64,000 bases of DNA, from positions 868,001 to 932,000 of the forward strand of contig CAWCOH010000001.1 in NCBI GenBank assembly GCA_963797115.1. The letters are read 5' to 3'. Both the position numbers and the translations under genes were made by a program. How positions within the stretch are numbered: position 1 is the first letter of the stretch; each line of letters starts with the position of its first letter. The notes beneath the pieces were generated by a model. It did not search any database, was not told the DNA's origin, and saw nothing but the letters and a program-made list of their open reading frames with translations. This DNA is from AP-15 sp963797115. Lineage in GTDB: Bacteria; Pseudomonadota; Alphaproteobacteria; ATCC43930; CGMCC-115725. Shown in pieces: positions 25,121 through 34,036 of the stretch.

Positions 25121-26257
25121 ATGGTGGCGGCGCACCGGTCGCCGGCACTGGCGGCGCAGACCGACAGTTATTTCCTGAAGGCCAAGGCGATCGTCGGACA
25201 TTTCGGCGATTGCCCTGTAACATATGCAGTCTTCATGCGCCGCCCTGTCATCTGCGCGCCGCGCTTCGCGGTCGACCTGCTCGAAACCGTCGCGGCCGAA
25301 CGCGGCGAGAAATTCGATATTGAGATCGCTCACCCTGAGGGCGCCTGGGTCGGCGCCGGCGACCCGATCCTTTACGTGACCGGCTCGTTGCTCAATCTCG
25401 TCGATCTCGAGACAGTCCTGCTGCAAAAGCTTGGTCCCTCGTGCGTTGCCGCCTACAACGCCTATGCGATGTGCGCCGACCTCCCCAAGGTCGCCTTCCT
25501 CGCGATGGATGCGCGGCACTGTGCGGGAGCCGAGATGGCCGAGATGATGGCCTACGCCGCCTCGGTCGGCTCCGCGCACGCGCAGCGTGAGGCGGGAGCG
25601 GTGGGCTTTGTGGGCTGCGCCGCCGATGCGACGGCAGCCTTCTTCGGGCAGAAGAGGGGCGCCGGCACGATGCCGCACGCTCTGATCGGCTATGCCGGCT
25701 CGACCGTACGCGCCGCCGAAATGTTCAGCGGGATCTTCCCGAATGAGCCGATGACCGTGCTGATCGATTATTTCGGGCATGAGACATCGGACGCTGTCGC
25801 GGTCGCGCGGCGCTTCCCCGAACTCGCCGCCGCAGGCAGGCTCGCGGTGCGCATCGACACCCCTGGCGGCCGCTATTGCGAGGGACTCGATCCGGCCTGC
25901 TCCTATGAGGTGCTCGAGCGCCACGCGCCACAATCGATCCGCGGCTACCGCGCCGAGGAGGAACTGCGCTATCTGGTCGGCACCGGGGTCTCGGCAGCGG
26001 CGATCTGGCTGCTGCGCCGGACCCTCGACGAGGCCGGGTTCCCCAAAGTCAAAATCGTTGCCAGCTCAGGGTTCGGGCCGGCGAAGTGCCGGATGATGGC
26101 CGCGGCCGATGCGCCGATCGACGTGATCGGCACCGGCTCCTACCTGCCCGAGCTGTGGAGCGAGACCTATGCGACGGCGGACATCATCGCCTATGACGGC
26201 ACGCCGATGGTCAAAGCCGGGCGCGAGTTCCTGCTGCGCAAGCGCAGCGAAGGATAG
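25121..26257 (+). CDS. nicotinate phosphoribosyltransferase-like protein
   Basis: 378 residues from ATG, four bases after the DAHP synthase stop, so likely the same transcript. The N-terminus LAAQTDSYFLKAKAIV and the barrel motifs LLNLVDLETVLLQKLGP, AMDARHC, VGFVGCAADATAAFFG, GTMPHALIGY, VLIDYFGHE and VKIVASSGFGPAK fit the nicotinate phosphoribosyltransferase family, which makes NAMN from nicotinate and PRPP in NAD salvage. It is shorter than E. coli PncB and nearer the archaeal-type subgroup. Intact. Confidence 0.8.
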   Translation: MVAAHRSPALAAQTDSYFLKAKAIVGHFGDCPVTYAVFMRRPVICAPRFAVDLLETVAAERGEKFDIEIAHPEGAWVGAGDPILYVTGSLLNLVDLETVLLQKLGPSCVAAYNAYAMCADLPKVAFLAMDARHCAGAEMAEMMAYAASVGSAHAQREAGAVGFVGCAADATAAFFGQKRGAGTMPHALIGYAGSTVRAAEMFSGIFPNEPMTVLIDYFGHETSDAVAVARRFPELAAAGRLAVRIDTPGGRYCEGLDPACSYEVLERHAPQSIRGYRAEEELRYLVGTGVSAAAIWLLRRTLDEAGFPKVKIVASSGFGPAKCRMMAAADAPIDVIGTGSYLPELWSETYATADIIAYDGTPMVKAGREFLLRKRSEG

Positions 26258-26537
26258 CGCGTAGTATGCGTGTTGGTTGCTTAATCGGTCCGATATTCCA
26301 GCGTGACAAGCGTGGAGCGCACGACTAGGGTAAATATCGGATGGGAAAACCGCCCGTTTGAAACAAGAGCGACGCGTCAACTTGGTGGCACGGTGCGCTG
26401 CCAAAATCCGCAAGGCTGCAAGACGCAAATTATCTGCCGGATCGAGAAGCTCCTTCTCCAAGACTAGCGACCAAGCCGGCCTCGCCCATTTTGGGCCTCC
26501 GCGTGGTTCCCAGGTCTGACGCCTCTGGGGAAGCGCC

Positions 26538-27947
26538 ATGGCAGAAATTCACCCGATCAACCGACCGGCCTCGGCCGCCGGCTTCGTGCTTGGCCGCAAG
26601 CTCGACAGCATCCCGTTCAGTCGCTACCACGTCCTGATCATCGCCGTTCTCGCGCTGGTCGGCTTCATCGAGGGCTACGATCTGGTGATGACCGGCTCGC
26701 TGGTGGTGCTGGCGAAGGAGCCATTGCATCTGACCAGCTCGGACGTCCGGATACTCGTCGCCTTCCCGACCTTCATGCTGACCCTCGGCGGCTTCTTTTT
26801 CTCCGCAATATCCGACCATTTGAGCCGCAAGAGCATCGTGCTGATCGGCGTGTTCTTGACGACCTTCCTGACCCTGCTGATCCCGCTGGTGCAGAATGCC
26901 GAGCAATTGATCATCCTGCGCCTGCTGACGGGGATCGGCGCGGGCGGCGTCGTTTCGGCGGCGTTCCCGATCGCCGCCGAGCTGATGCCGGCGCAGCACC
27001 GGCGCACCTACGGCGCCGTCTATGAGATGGCGCTGGCCACCTCCTTCACCGTGGTGCCGTTCATCGGCGGTCTGCTCGCCGGCAATGTCAACGCCTTTCG
27101 GTTTCTGGCATTGCCGGGCGGGCTGGCGGTGACTGTCGTGCCGGTCGTCGTTTACTTTGTCCTTCCCGAAAGCCCGCGGTGGTATTTGCGCAAAGGCCAA
27201 CCGCAGGCCGCGGTCGACATCGTCAACCGCATCATAGCGCGGTCCGGCAACCGCGTGCCGCCGCTGACGGTGGCGGAGCTCGGCAATCACCAGGAAGCCG
27301 CCCGCGAGAAGCTGCCGCCGTACTGGGCCTTGTTCACCCATGGCCAGCTGCGCTGGACGACGATCGGCATTCTGGCCGGCGTCTGCGCCGGCACCGCTTT
27401 CTTCTTGATTTCGGTGCTATTGCCGAAGGCGCTGGTCGACCAGGGCTTCGCCGTCAGCTCGAGCTTGGGTTTGACCTCCATCGTCTATGCGGCGAGCTTC
27501 TTCGGGAAGGGTTTCACCGGGTTCCTGATGGAGATCATCGGGCGGCGGTGGACAATCGCTTATGCGCTCCTCGGGTCGCTGCCGGGCCTCGTGTTGATGC
27601 TGTTGGCGCATCGTGCGGGGAACTATGCGGGCGTAATGATGGTGGCGGGAGGGTTGATCATAGGCTTTACGGTGCTGTCTGCCTTTACCGCTACGCGCGT
27701 CTATCTGTCCGAGCAGTTCCCGACGGCGTTGCGCGGGCGCGGACACATTTTCGGCAAATCCTTCGGGAGGCTGTTCGCCGGCGGACTGGCGCCGTACCTG
27801 ATGGAGCCGCACACCGGCTCGCCGACGATCTTCTTCGGCACGATCTTCGTCGTCGTCGCACTCGGCGCGTTCATCCCGCTTCTCTTTGGCCGCGAGACCG
27901 TCGGGCAACTGGAAGAGGTAACCGAGGGGGTGCCGGCGCCGGCCTGA
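26538..27947 (+). CDS. MFS transporter B (intact paralogue of MFS A)
   Basis: 469 residues, 12 predicted membrane helices. Family marks: LDSIPFSRYHVLIIAVLALV and GYDLVMTGS in helix 1, ISDHLSRKSIVLIG after helix 2 (the D-x-x-SRK motif), LTGIGAGGV, AAELMPAQHRRTYG, LPESPRWYLRKGQP before the central loop, EIIGRR, and FPTALRGRGHIFG near the end. This is the sugar/AAHS-type transporter group (aromatic acid or metabolite uptake by proton symport). MFS A, about 60% alike by eye, starts 60 bp downstream in the same direction but is cut after 58 codons. The 280-base gap upstream (26258-26537) shows no gene. Confidence 0.88.
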   Translation: MAEIHPINRPASAAGFVLGRKLDSIPFSRYHVLIIAVLALVGFIEGYDLVMTGSLVVLAKEPLHLTSSDVRILVAFPTFMLTLGGFFFSAISDHLSRKSIVLIGVFLTTFLTLLIPLVQNAEQLIILRLLTGIGAGGVVSAAFPIAAELMPAQHRRTYGAVYEMALATSFTVVPFIGGLLAGNVNAFRFLALPGGLAVTVVPVVVYFVLPESPRWYLRKGQPQAAVDIVNRIIARSGNRVPPLTVAELGNHQEAAREKLPPYWALFTHGQLRWTTIGILAGVCAGTAFFLISVLLPKALVDQGFAVSSSLGLTSIVYAASFFGKGFTGFLMEIIGRRWTIAYALLGSLPGLVLMLLAHRAGNYAGVMMVAGGLIIGFTVLSAFTATRVYLSEQFPTALRGRGHIFGKSFGRLFAGGLAPYLMEPHTGSPTIFFGTIFVVVALGAFIPLLFGRETVGQLEEVTEGVPAPA

Positions 27948-28007
27948 GGCGGGAAGATCCAAACTGCAAGGCGAGCGGAAAAACCGCTGCAAAAATGAGA
28001 GGAAGCG

Positions 28008-28181
28008 ATGGCGGAAATGCATCCGATCGCCGGTTCGACAGCGGCGGCTGGCCATGTGCTGGGCCGCAAGCTCGACAGCATCCCGTTCAGCCGCTACCAC
28101 ATGATTCTGATCATTGTGCTCTCGCTCGTCGGCTTCGTCGACGGCTATGACCTCGTTATGACCGGCTCGCTCTTGGTGCTG
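28008..28181 (+). pseudogene. MFS transporter A, N-terminal 58 codons
   Basis: ATG 28008 after AGAGGAAGCG opens AEMHPIAGSTAAAGHVLG, with LDSIPFSRYHMILIIVLSL and GYDLVMTGSLLVL, the start of an MFS protein almost the same as that at 26538. After codon 58 (L, 28179-28181) the likeness stops and the frame runs into the PRC-barrel sequence. The next expected residues, AKQPLH, are found on the minus strand at 20649. These are the two halves of one gene. Confidence 0.85.
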
Positions 28182-28612
28182 CGGCCCACGCGCAATCGCA
28201 ATCCCCTCCCGCGGCTACAATGCCTCGTAGCGAGCCGCCGGCTGCCGCGGTTAGAGCCCCGGCTCCGAATCCGTTGAAGCAGGAGGACGTCTCCAAGATT
28301 GAGGGCACTTCCGTTCTCGGTAAAGACGGCAAGAAGCTCGGTTCCGTCTCGAATGTGCTGATGAAGCCGGACGAAAAGACCATCGACCGATTGGTTGTTC
28401 ATGCTGGCGGCGTTCTTGGCATTGGTGGTCGCTATGTGGCGATGCCGGTCGCCGACTTCTTGTGGGACGCCGACGCGCAAGCGTTTAAAATTTCCAAGAC
28501 GGCCGATGACCTGACGTCAATGGCCGAGTGGACGCCTCCGGAAAGCCAGGCCTCCACCGGCTCCAGCACACCGGCAGAACGGACTGCCCCGGCGACCCCT
28601 CCGGGAAGATAA
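28181..28612 (+). pseudogene. PRC-barrel protein cut off from its start and signal peptide
   Basis: From 28181 the frame reads AAHAQSQSPPAATMPRSEPP and then a PRC-barrel domain (VSKIEGTSVLGKDGKKLG, SVSNVLMKPDEKTIDRLVV, GGRYVAMPVADFLWD). The first residues are the cleavage site of a Sec signal peptide; the rest of that peptide is at 20702-20649 on the other strand. ATG at 28220 could still give a cytoplasmic 130-residue protein without export. PRC-barrel proteins of this kind are periplasmic and often stress-induced in alphaproteobacteria; their role is poorly known. Confidence 0.75.
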
Positions 28613-29105
28613 CCGCTCGATGAGCGCAGCGGTGGATACGGGCTGAGGAATCGATCCGAAGCCCATCCGCCCGTCAAACCGGGTCTCGGATTCGACTGGG
28701 GGGGCTGACAGACTGCGCCTCAGGAAACCACGACGCTGCGGATCGGGTTGCCGCCGCCGATGCTGGACCGTCCCCAGGCAACCCGCCGGGCGAACCAAGG
28801 TCGTCGTGGATAGGCGGCAGCGCCGACGGTTTATTGTTTGACCCGTCGCTGACTTTCAAGAGCAACATTGCTCTTTCTGCAGCTTCGGTGCGGGTCATCT
28901 GCAGACTCGCCGCTCCGGCCCGCTATACGCCATCGACGCTCGCTCGTTGATGCGATGAAAGCGGCGAGGAGGCGTATTCGCCACACATCGTTCTTCAACT
29001 GCAAGACAGGCGGAGCGAACAGAACAGCCTCTCGGGTTGTCGCGGGCGGCGGTCGCGTGCTATCCCGCACATCCCGCCGGACATCACCGGACGGAGTCCG
29101 ATCCG
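28613..29105. other. 493-base gap before the DyP gene
   Basis: No gene that I can support on either strand; several short open frames lack family features. It must hold the promoter of the DyP-encapsulin operon, but I see no strong -35/-10 pair. Confidence 0.35.
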
Positions 29106-30176
29106 ATGTCCATGCCCGCAGCAGAGAACTCGAGCCCGCTCTCCCAGCCGGTAACGGGGCTGCTGACGCGCGCAGCGATCTTTCTGGTTATGACGATCAA
29201 CCCGGGCGATGCCAATTCTGCGGCCGTACGGGCCCTGTGCGGGAATCTCGCCGGTCTGCTGCGGGCGGTTGGTTTTCGCGAGCCGGACGAAAATCTCTCC
29301 TGCGTCATGGGGTTTGGGTCCGAGGCTTGGGACCGCCTCTTTGGCGAGCCGCGGCCGGCCGAGCTGCACCCGTTTCGCGAGATCACAGCGGCAACACGCC
29401 AAGCCGTCGCCACTCCCGGCGATGTACTGTTCCACATCCGCGCCGAACGCATGGATCTTTGCTTTGAATTGGCTGGGCAGATCATGACGCAGATCGGGAC
29501 CGCGGTTTCGGTGGTCGACGAGGTCCACGGCTTTCGCTACTTCGACAACCGCGACTTGCTCGGCTTTGTCGACGGCACTGAAAATCCCTCAGGCAGGGAG
29601 GCAGTTGGCGCCGCCGTCATCGGCGCGGAGGATCCGGCGTTCACCGGCGGCAGCTATGTGGTCGTCCAGAAATACCTGCACGACCTCGCGGGCTGGAACA
29701 CACTGCCGACGGAAGCGCAGGAACGCATTATTGGCCGTAAAAAACTGTCCGACGTCGAGCTGGACGACGCGACAAAACCGAGTTGGGCCCACAGCGCGCT
29801 GACCGTGATCGAGGAGAACGGAACCGAGATCAAGATCGTCCGCGACAACATGCCGTTCGGCCAGATCGGACAAGGTGAGTTCGGCACCTATTTCATCGGC
29901 TACAGCCGTTCGCCGCGCACGATCGAGCAAATGCTGGAAAACATGTTCGTCGGCCGGCCGCCGGGCAATTACGACCGCATTCTGGATTTCAGCCGCGCCG
30001 TTACCGGCAACCTGTTCTTCGTGCCGGCCGCAACGTTTCTCGAGGAGGTGACGCCCGAGGCGGCGCCTGCAACGCAAGCCGACCCGGCACCGCTCGAGCC
30101 CGGGCAATCGCTCCCGCCGGTGTCCGCTGGTTCCCTCGGCATCGGCTCACTCAAAGGAGATCCCCGGCGTGAATAA
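29106..30176 (+). CDS. DyP-type peroxidase with encapsulin-loading peptide
   Basis: 356 residues from ATG 29106. It is a type B dye-decolorising haem peroxidase: the distal GFVDGTENP motif (catalytic Asp, near residue 152), the proximal His in WAHSALTVIEENG (near 228), the downstream Arg in KIVRDNMPFG, and YFIGYSRSP. It oxidises phenolic and other substrates with H2O2. After the fold comes a Pro/Ala-rich linker of about 30 residues ending in GSLGIGSLKG, the cargo-loading peptide that binds inside family 1 encapsulins. The shell gene overlaps its stop by 8 bases, so peroxidase and shell are made together and the enzyme is expected to act inside a nanocompartment. Confidence 0.93.
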   Translation: MSMPAAENSSPLSQPVTGLLTRAAIFLVMTINPGDANSAAVRALCGNLAGLLRAVGFREPDENLSCVMGFGSEAWDRLFGEPRPAELHPFREITAATRQAVATPGDVLFHIRAERMDLCFELAGQIMTQIGTAVSVVDEVHGFRYFDNRDLLGFVDGTENPSGREAVGAAVIGAEDPAFTGGSYVVVQKYLHDLAGWNTLPTEAQERIIGRKKLSDVELDDATKPSWAHSALTVIEENGTEIKIVRDNMPFGQIGQGEFGTYFIGYSRSPRTIEQMLENMFVGRPPGNYDRILDFSRAVTGNLFFVPAATFLEEVTPEAAPATQADPAPLEPGQSLPPVSAGSLGIGSLKGDPRRE

Positions 30177-30972
30177 CCTCCACCGCGAGCTTGCCCCGAT
30201 CTCCGATGCGGCATGGGCGCAGATCGATGAGGAGGCGTCGCGCACCCTCAAGCGCTACCTCGCCGGGCGTCGCGTCGTGGACCTGCAGGGGCCGAGTGGT
30301 GTCGCCCTCGCTGCCGTCGGCACCGGCCATCTGCAAACAATCGCCGCGCCGGGGACCGACATCCTCGCGCGGCAGCGCGAGGTGAGGGCGCTGGTCGAGC
30401 TGCGGGTGCCGTTCGACCTCGAACGGCAAATGATCGACGATGTCGAGCGCGGCGCCAAGGATTCGGACTGGCAGCCAACGAAGGACGCCGCCAAGAAGAT
30501 CGCATTTGCCGAGGATGTCGCGATCTTCGAGGGTTATGCCGCGGCCGGGATCGAGGGGATCCGACAGGGCACCAGCAACCCCCCGATGACGTTGCCCGCC
30601 GATGTCCGCAACTACCCAGACGCCATCGCACAGGCCTTGAACCAGTTGCGCTTGGTCGGGGTGGACGGGCCGTATTCGGTGCTGCTGAGCGCCGATGCCT
30701 ATACGACACTCGCCGAGGCGAGGGATTACGGCGACCCCGTGTTGGAGCATGTCAGGCGGCTCGTCACCGGCGAGATCATCTGGGCCCCGGCCATCTCCGG
30801 CGCCTTTGTGCTGACGACCCGCGGCGGCGATTTCGACCTCTATGTCGGGCAAGATTTCTCGATCGGCTATGCCAGCCACACTGACACCGCCGTCCGCCTC
30901 TACTTACAGGAAGCATTCACATTCTTGCTGCTTACGGCGGAAGCCGCAGTTGCCCTGGCAGCCGCGCCATAG
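30169..30972 (+). CDS. family 1 encapsulin shell protein
   Basis: 267 residues from a GTG that overlaps the DyP stop. The linocin/encapsulin fold (HK97-like) is shown by LHRELAPISDAAWAQIDEEA at the start, KRYLAGRRVVDLQGPSG, VPFDLERQMIDDVERGAKD, the E-loop region, EDVAIFEGYAAAGIEGI, GPYSVLLSADAYTTL and the C-terminal DFSIGYASHT, YLQEAFTFL. Family 1 shells self-assemble into particles of about 24 nm and take up cargo by its C-terminal tail. The length is normal and the gene is intact. Confidence 0.93.
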   Translation: MNNLHRELAPISDAAWAQIDEEASRTLKRYLAGRRVVDLQGPSGVALAAVGTGHLQTIAAPGTDILARQREVRALVELRVPFDLERQMIDDVERGAKDSDWQPTKDAAKKIAFAEDVAIFEGYAAAGIEGIRQGTSNPPMTLPADVRNYPDAIAQALNQLRLVGVDGPYSVLLSADAYTTLAEARDYGDPVLEHVRRLVTGEIIWAPAISGAFVLTTRGGDFDLYVGQDFSIGYASHTDTAVRLYLQEAFTFLLLTAEAAVALAAAP

Positions 30973-31144
30973 ACCGGCTTGAGCCCAGCGCCCCTTCGCA
31001 GACCGCGGCAGCTCCGCCTTGAAGATCATCGAAGCGCCGGGGAGCGAGAAGAGGGAGGGGACGAAAGGGCGTTCCCGAAGTTATCATCGCTAATTCGGGC
31101 GAAGAGGGATTGACCCGTCGACCCACTGAAGGAGGAAACGTGCG

Positions 31145-32332
31145 ATGGAGAAGAGATTTGGCGTGGTGTCCGCTGATGGCCATTGCCGGCTGATGCACCT
31201 GCCCTTCGACCTGTGGACGAAGCGGCTGCCGAGAAAATTCCAGGACGATGCGCCGAGAATTATGACCGGCCCGGACGACACCCGACAATGGGTCGTCGAG
31301 GGACGCCCATGGAGCGGTGTCGGCTGGGCCGGCGTGGGTCGGGGACCGGTCAACTGCTACACCCGGGCGGGTTTGCCGGAGGAGCCGGAACCCGGCATCT
31401 TCCGCGCCGCCAATGCCAAGTATCGCTGTGAGGACATGGACCGCGACGGGGTCGACGCGGAGCTCGTCAACGGTCCCTATGAGCAGATATCGGCGATCAA
31501 GGATCCGGCTCTGCGGGCTGCGGTCGTACGTGCCGTCAACGACTGGGCGCTGGAGCTCTACGAGGAGTCCAACGGCAGGTTTATCATGCTGCTGCCGCTC
31601 CCTTGCCAGACACCGGAGGAGGCTGTCGCAGAGCTGATGCGGGTGGCCGAGTTCGGGCTGCCGACGGGGGTGATCTTCGACTGGGTGAACGCTCCTGAAC
31701 CGGTGTTGCACCAGATGTGGGAGCCGGTCTGGGCTGCCGCCGCTGAGACAGGCATGCCGGTCAACCTGCACGCCAACCCGAGCGGTGGCTCGCGCCAGAT
31801 GGGAGTGGGGGTCGCCGGCCTCGAACCGCGCAACCAGGCGCTGATGCGGGTCGCCAACTTCCCGATGGGGGCGATGGGAGAACTGATGAGTGCCGTCGTT
31901 TTCTCGGGCATCTGCGACCGTCATCCCGGGGTGCGCTTTGTGCTCGAAGAGGCCGGCGTCGGCTGGGTGCCGTTCCTCTACTGGCGCTTCGACCGCGAAT
32001 ATGATTTCGGCGGGCCCAACGCCCGCGTTTTCAAGCCAGACGTCCCGCTCTCCGACAAACCGACCGAGTTCGTCAAGCGTCAGGTGTTTTTCACCTTCGA
32101 GGTCGAGGAAGAGGGCGGTTTTCGGCGCGTCCCTGAAATTGGCTTACGCAATTTCCTCTGGGCCAGCGACTTCCCGGGTCTCGACAGCCCGTGGCCGGAT
32201 TCCAAGGCGATGGGACACACGCCGGCAGAGACGGCTCTCGGCAAAGAGGCACTCGCCCAGCTGGTCTTCGAGAACGCGGTCAGGCTCTACAAGATCCCGG
32301 TCACATTGCCGAATGAGCGGCGACCGACGTAA
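31145..32332 (+). CDS. amidohydrolase-family metal-dependent hydrolase
   Basis: 395 residues, ATG after a strong GGAGGAAA site. It belongs to the amidohydrolase 2 group (TIM-barrel hydrolases and decarboxylases): SADGHC replaces the usual DxH strand, EDMDRDGVDAELV, VNDWALELYEESNGRF, PVNLHANPSGG (metal-binding His), GICDRHPGVRFVLEEAGVGWVPFLYWR and LWASDFPGLDSPWPDS (catalytic Asp). The substrate is unknown. Related genes and fragments occur at 41 kb and four times after 55 kb. Confidence 0.85.
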   Translation: MEKRFGVVSADGHCRLMHLPFDLWTKRLPRKFQDDAPRIMTGPDDTRQWVVEGRPWSGVGWAGVGRGPVNCYTRAGLPEEPEPGIFRAANAKYRCEDMDRDGVDAELVNGPYEQISAIKDPALRAAVVRAVNDWALELYEESNGRFIMLLPLPCQTPEEAVAELMRVAEFGLPTGVIFDWVNAPEPVLHQMWEPVWAAAAETGMPVNLHANPSGGSRQMGVGVAGLEPRNQALMRVANFPMGAMGELMSAVVFSGICDRHPGVRFVLEEAGVGWVPFLYWRFDREYDFGGPNARVFKPDVPLSDKPTEFVKRQVFFTFEVEEEGGFRRVPEIGLRNFLWASDFPGLDSPWPDSKAMGHTPAETALGKEALAQLVFENAVRLYKIPVTLPNERRPT

Positions 32333-32423
32333 CGTACGTCGGACTTTCAGGGACTCAGATCACGGCACGAGGCGATCTAAAGCGCAACAAAATGGTTGCA
32401 TTTTATTGCGTGCTGCACTACGT

Positions 32424-32449
32424 CATGCGCAACCAGGAGGTTGCGCATG
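32424..32449. promoter_or_regulatory. perfect palindrome over the start of the SRPBCC gene
   Basis: Left arm CATGCGCAACC (32424-32434), a 4-base centre, and the exact complement as right arm (32439-32449). The right arm contains the ATG of the SRPBCC gene and the centre holds part of its Shine-Dalgarno sequence (AGGAGG). A weaker GCAAC/GTTGC pair lies 40 bases upstream (32384-32399). It is either an operator of the ArsR-type regulator encoded downstream or a translation-blocking hairpin. Confidence 0.6.
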
Positions 32450-32899
32450 AGCGATCGCATCGAAAGAATCATCGAACTCAAGGCCCCGGTCTCCCGCGTC
32501 TGGCGGGCGCTGACCGATCATCATGAGTTCGGGACGTGGTTCCGCGTCCGATTGGACGGGCCGTTTGTGCCGGGGCAGGTCTCGCGCGGGCAGATAACCT
32601 ATCCCGGCTATGAGCACATCCGTTGGGAAGCGGTGGTCCAGAAAATGGAGCCCGAGCGGCTATTCTCGTTCACCTGGCACCCCTATGCGATAGATCCGAA
32701 CCAGGATTATTCAGACGAGCCGCCCACGCTCGTCGAGTTTATCTTGCAGAGCACACCGATCGGGACGTTGTTGCGCGTCGTCGAGTCGGGCTTCGACAAG
32801 CTGCCGAGCAAACGCCGGCTCGAAGCGTTCCGCATGAACGACAGCGGTTGGAGCGAGCAGATCAAAAACATCACAGGGCATGTCGAGCGAACACCCTAG
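32447..32899 (+). CDS. SRPBCC (AHSA1-like) domain protein
   Basis: 150 residues from ATG 32447 with AGGAGG seven bases before. RIERIIELKAPVSRVWRALT and FGTWFRVRLDG are the start of the START/Bet v1-like fold; RWEAVVQKMEPERLFSFTWHP, TLVEFIL and TLLRVVESGFDKLP follow as in Aha1-type proteins. Such proteins bind hydrophobic ligands in a cavity and are commonly encoded next to an ArsR-type repressor, as here (20-base overlap). The ligand is unknown. Confidence 0.85.
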   Translation: MSDRIERIIELKAPVSRVWRALTDHHEFGTWFRVRLDGPFVPGQVSRGQITYPGYEHIRWEAVVQKMEPERLFSFTWHPYAIDPNQDYSDEPPTLVEFILQSTPIGTLLRVVESGFDKLPSKRRLEAFRMNDSGWSEQIKNITGHVERTP

Positions 32900-33224
32900 G
32901 CGGTTTGATGCACTGAAGGCCAGGGCATCGGTGTTTGCTGCTCTCGGTGACGAGACGCGGCTATCGGTTCTCACCAAGCTATGCGAAGGCGTACCGCAGT
33001 CGATCTCTCGTCTGACCGCGGGCACCAACCGGTCGCGACAGGCGATGACAAAGCACCTCCGCGTCCTGGCGAATGCCGGGGTGGTGCGCAATGTACGCGT
33101 CGGCCGCGAAAGCTTGTTCGAGCTCGAACCGCAGCGGATCGAGGAAGTACGGAGTTATCTCGATCAGGTATCCAAGCAGTGGGACGACGCGTTGGCCCGG
33201 CTGAAGTCGCACGTCGAAGAGTAG
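32880..33224 (+). CDS. ArsR-family transcriptional regulator
   Basis: 114 residues; its ATG lies inside the end of the SRPBCC gene. A winged HTH with VFAALGDETRLSVLTKLCEG, SISRLTAGTNRSRQAMTKHL (recognition helix) and VLANAGVVRNVRVGRESLFEL (wing). There are no cysteine metal sites, so it is of the metal-free subgroup that pairs with SRPBCC proteins. It probably represses the pair by binding the palindrome at 32424-32449. Confidence 0.88.
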   Translation: MSSEHPRRFDALKARASVFAALGDETRLSVLTKLCEGVPQSISRLTAGTNRSRQAMTKHLRVLANAGVVRNVRVGRESLFELEPQRIEEVRSYLDQVSKQWDDALARLKSHVEE

Positions 33225-33322
33225 GCGGTGGGCCGCGCAGCGGGCCGCCATCGTCAGCGACGATTCGCCAATCTTACCGCGGCCTCGGAACCCCATCGGA
33301 CGCGAGCGACGAGGAGAGCTGA

Positions 33323-34036
33323 GTGGCTAGCGGATCGCGGTTGAACCGGCCCGCCGCGGCCGCGAGCATCATCCGCAACAGCGATTTTGAGGGTGGAATG
33401 ACCGCGTCGCCCCAGCCGAACCATTACGGTGTGATTTACGCAGACCCGCCCTGGACGTTTGCAACCTATTCGCGGAAAGGTAAGGGGCGCAGTGCCGAGG
33501 CTCATTACGACTGCATGTCGCTGGCCGAGATCAAGGCATTGCCGGTGGCGGACTGGTCAGCCCATGACAGCGTGCTGCTGCTGTGGACCACCGACCCGCT
33601 GCTCCCGACGGCCCTCGACGTGATCGATTCCTGGGGCTTTACTTACAAGACCGTTGGATTCTATTGGGCAAAACTAAACAAGTCTGCTGTGAAAGTGGTC
33701 TACAACGATAGCAGCTTCTTTACCGGCTTGGGGTTCTGGACACGGGCGAACCCCGAGCTTTGCCTGCTGGCCACCCGCGGACATCCGCGCCGCAGGAGCG
33801 CCGGCGTCAAGAAGCTTATCGTCTCGCCGCGGCGCGAGCACAGCCGCAAACCCGACGAGGCTTATGCCCGGATCGAAGCACTATGCGAGGGACCTTATCT
33901 CGAAATGTTCGCCCGTTCGGAGCAGCCGGGCTGGGATGCATGGAGCGAGGCGGGTCTCACGGCTGGCGCTATCGACACACGGCGATGGGCTTCTAACAGC
34001 TTTCCCGACGCTCACTCGACGGCCGCAACTAAATAA
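33323..34036 (+). CDS. MT-A70 family adenine methyltransferase
   Basis: 237 residues from GTG 33323, six bases after GAGGAGAG; ATG 33398 is an alternative. It has the catalytic DPPW (residues 41-44, ADPPWTFATYS), SLAEIKALPVADW, SVLLLWTTDPLL, GFYWAKLN, FFTGLGFWTRANPELCLLA and SRKPDEAYARIEAL, the order of phage- and island-borne MT-A70 N6-adenine methyltransferases. No restriction enzyme lies nearby, so it is an orphan methyltransferase, possibly a relic of a phage or island. Confidence 0.88.
   Translation: MASGSRLNRPAAAASIIRNSDFEGGMTASPQPNHYGVIYADPPWTFATYSRKGKGRSAEAHYDCMSLAEIKALPVADWSAHDSVLLLWTTDPLLPTALDVIDSWGFTYKTVGFYWAKLNKSAVKVVYNDSSFFTGLGFWTRANPELCLLATRGHPRRRSAGVKKLIVSPRREHSRKPDEAYARIEALCEGPYLEMFARSEQPGWDAWSEAGLTAGAIDTRRWASNSFPDAHSTAATK

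Noticed and set aside
28868..29467. 199-codon plus-strand ORF overlapping the start of the DyP gene
   Set aside because: It is in a different frame from the clear peroxidase gene and has no family features.
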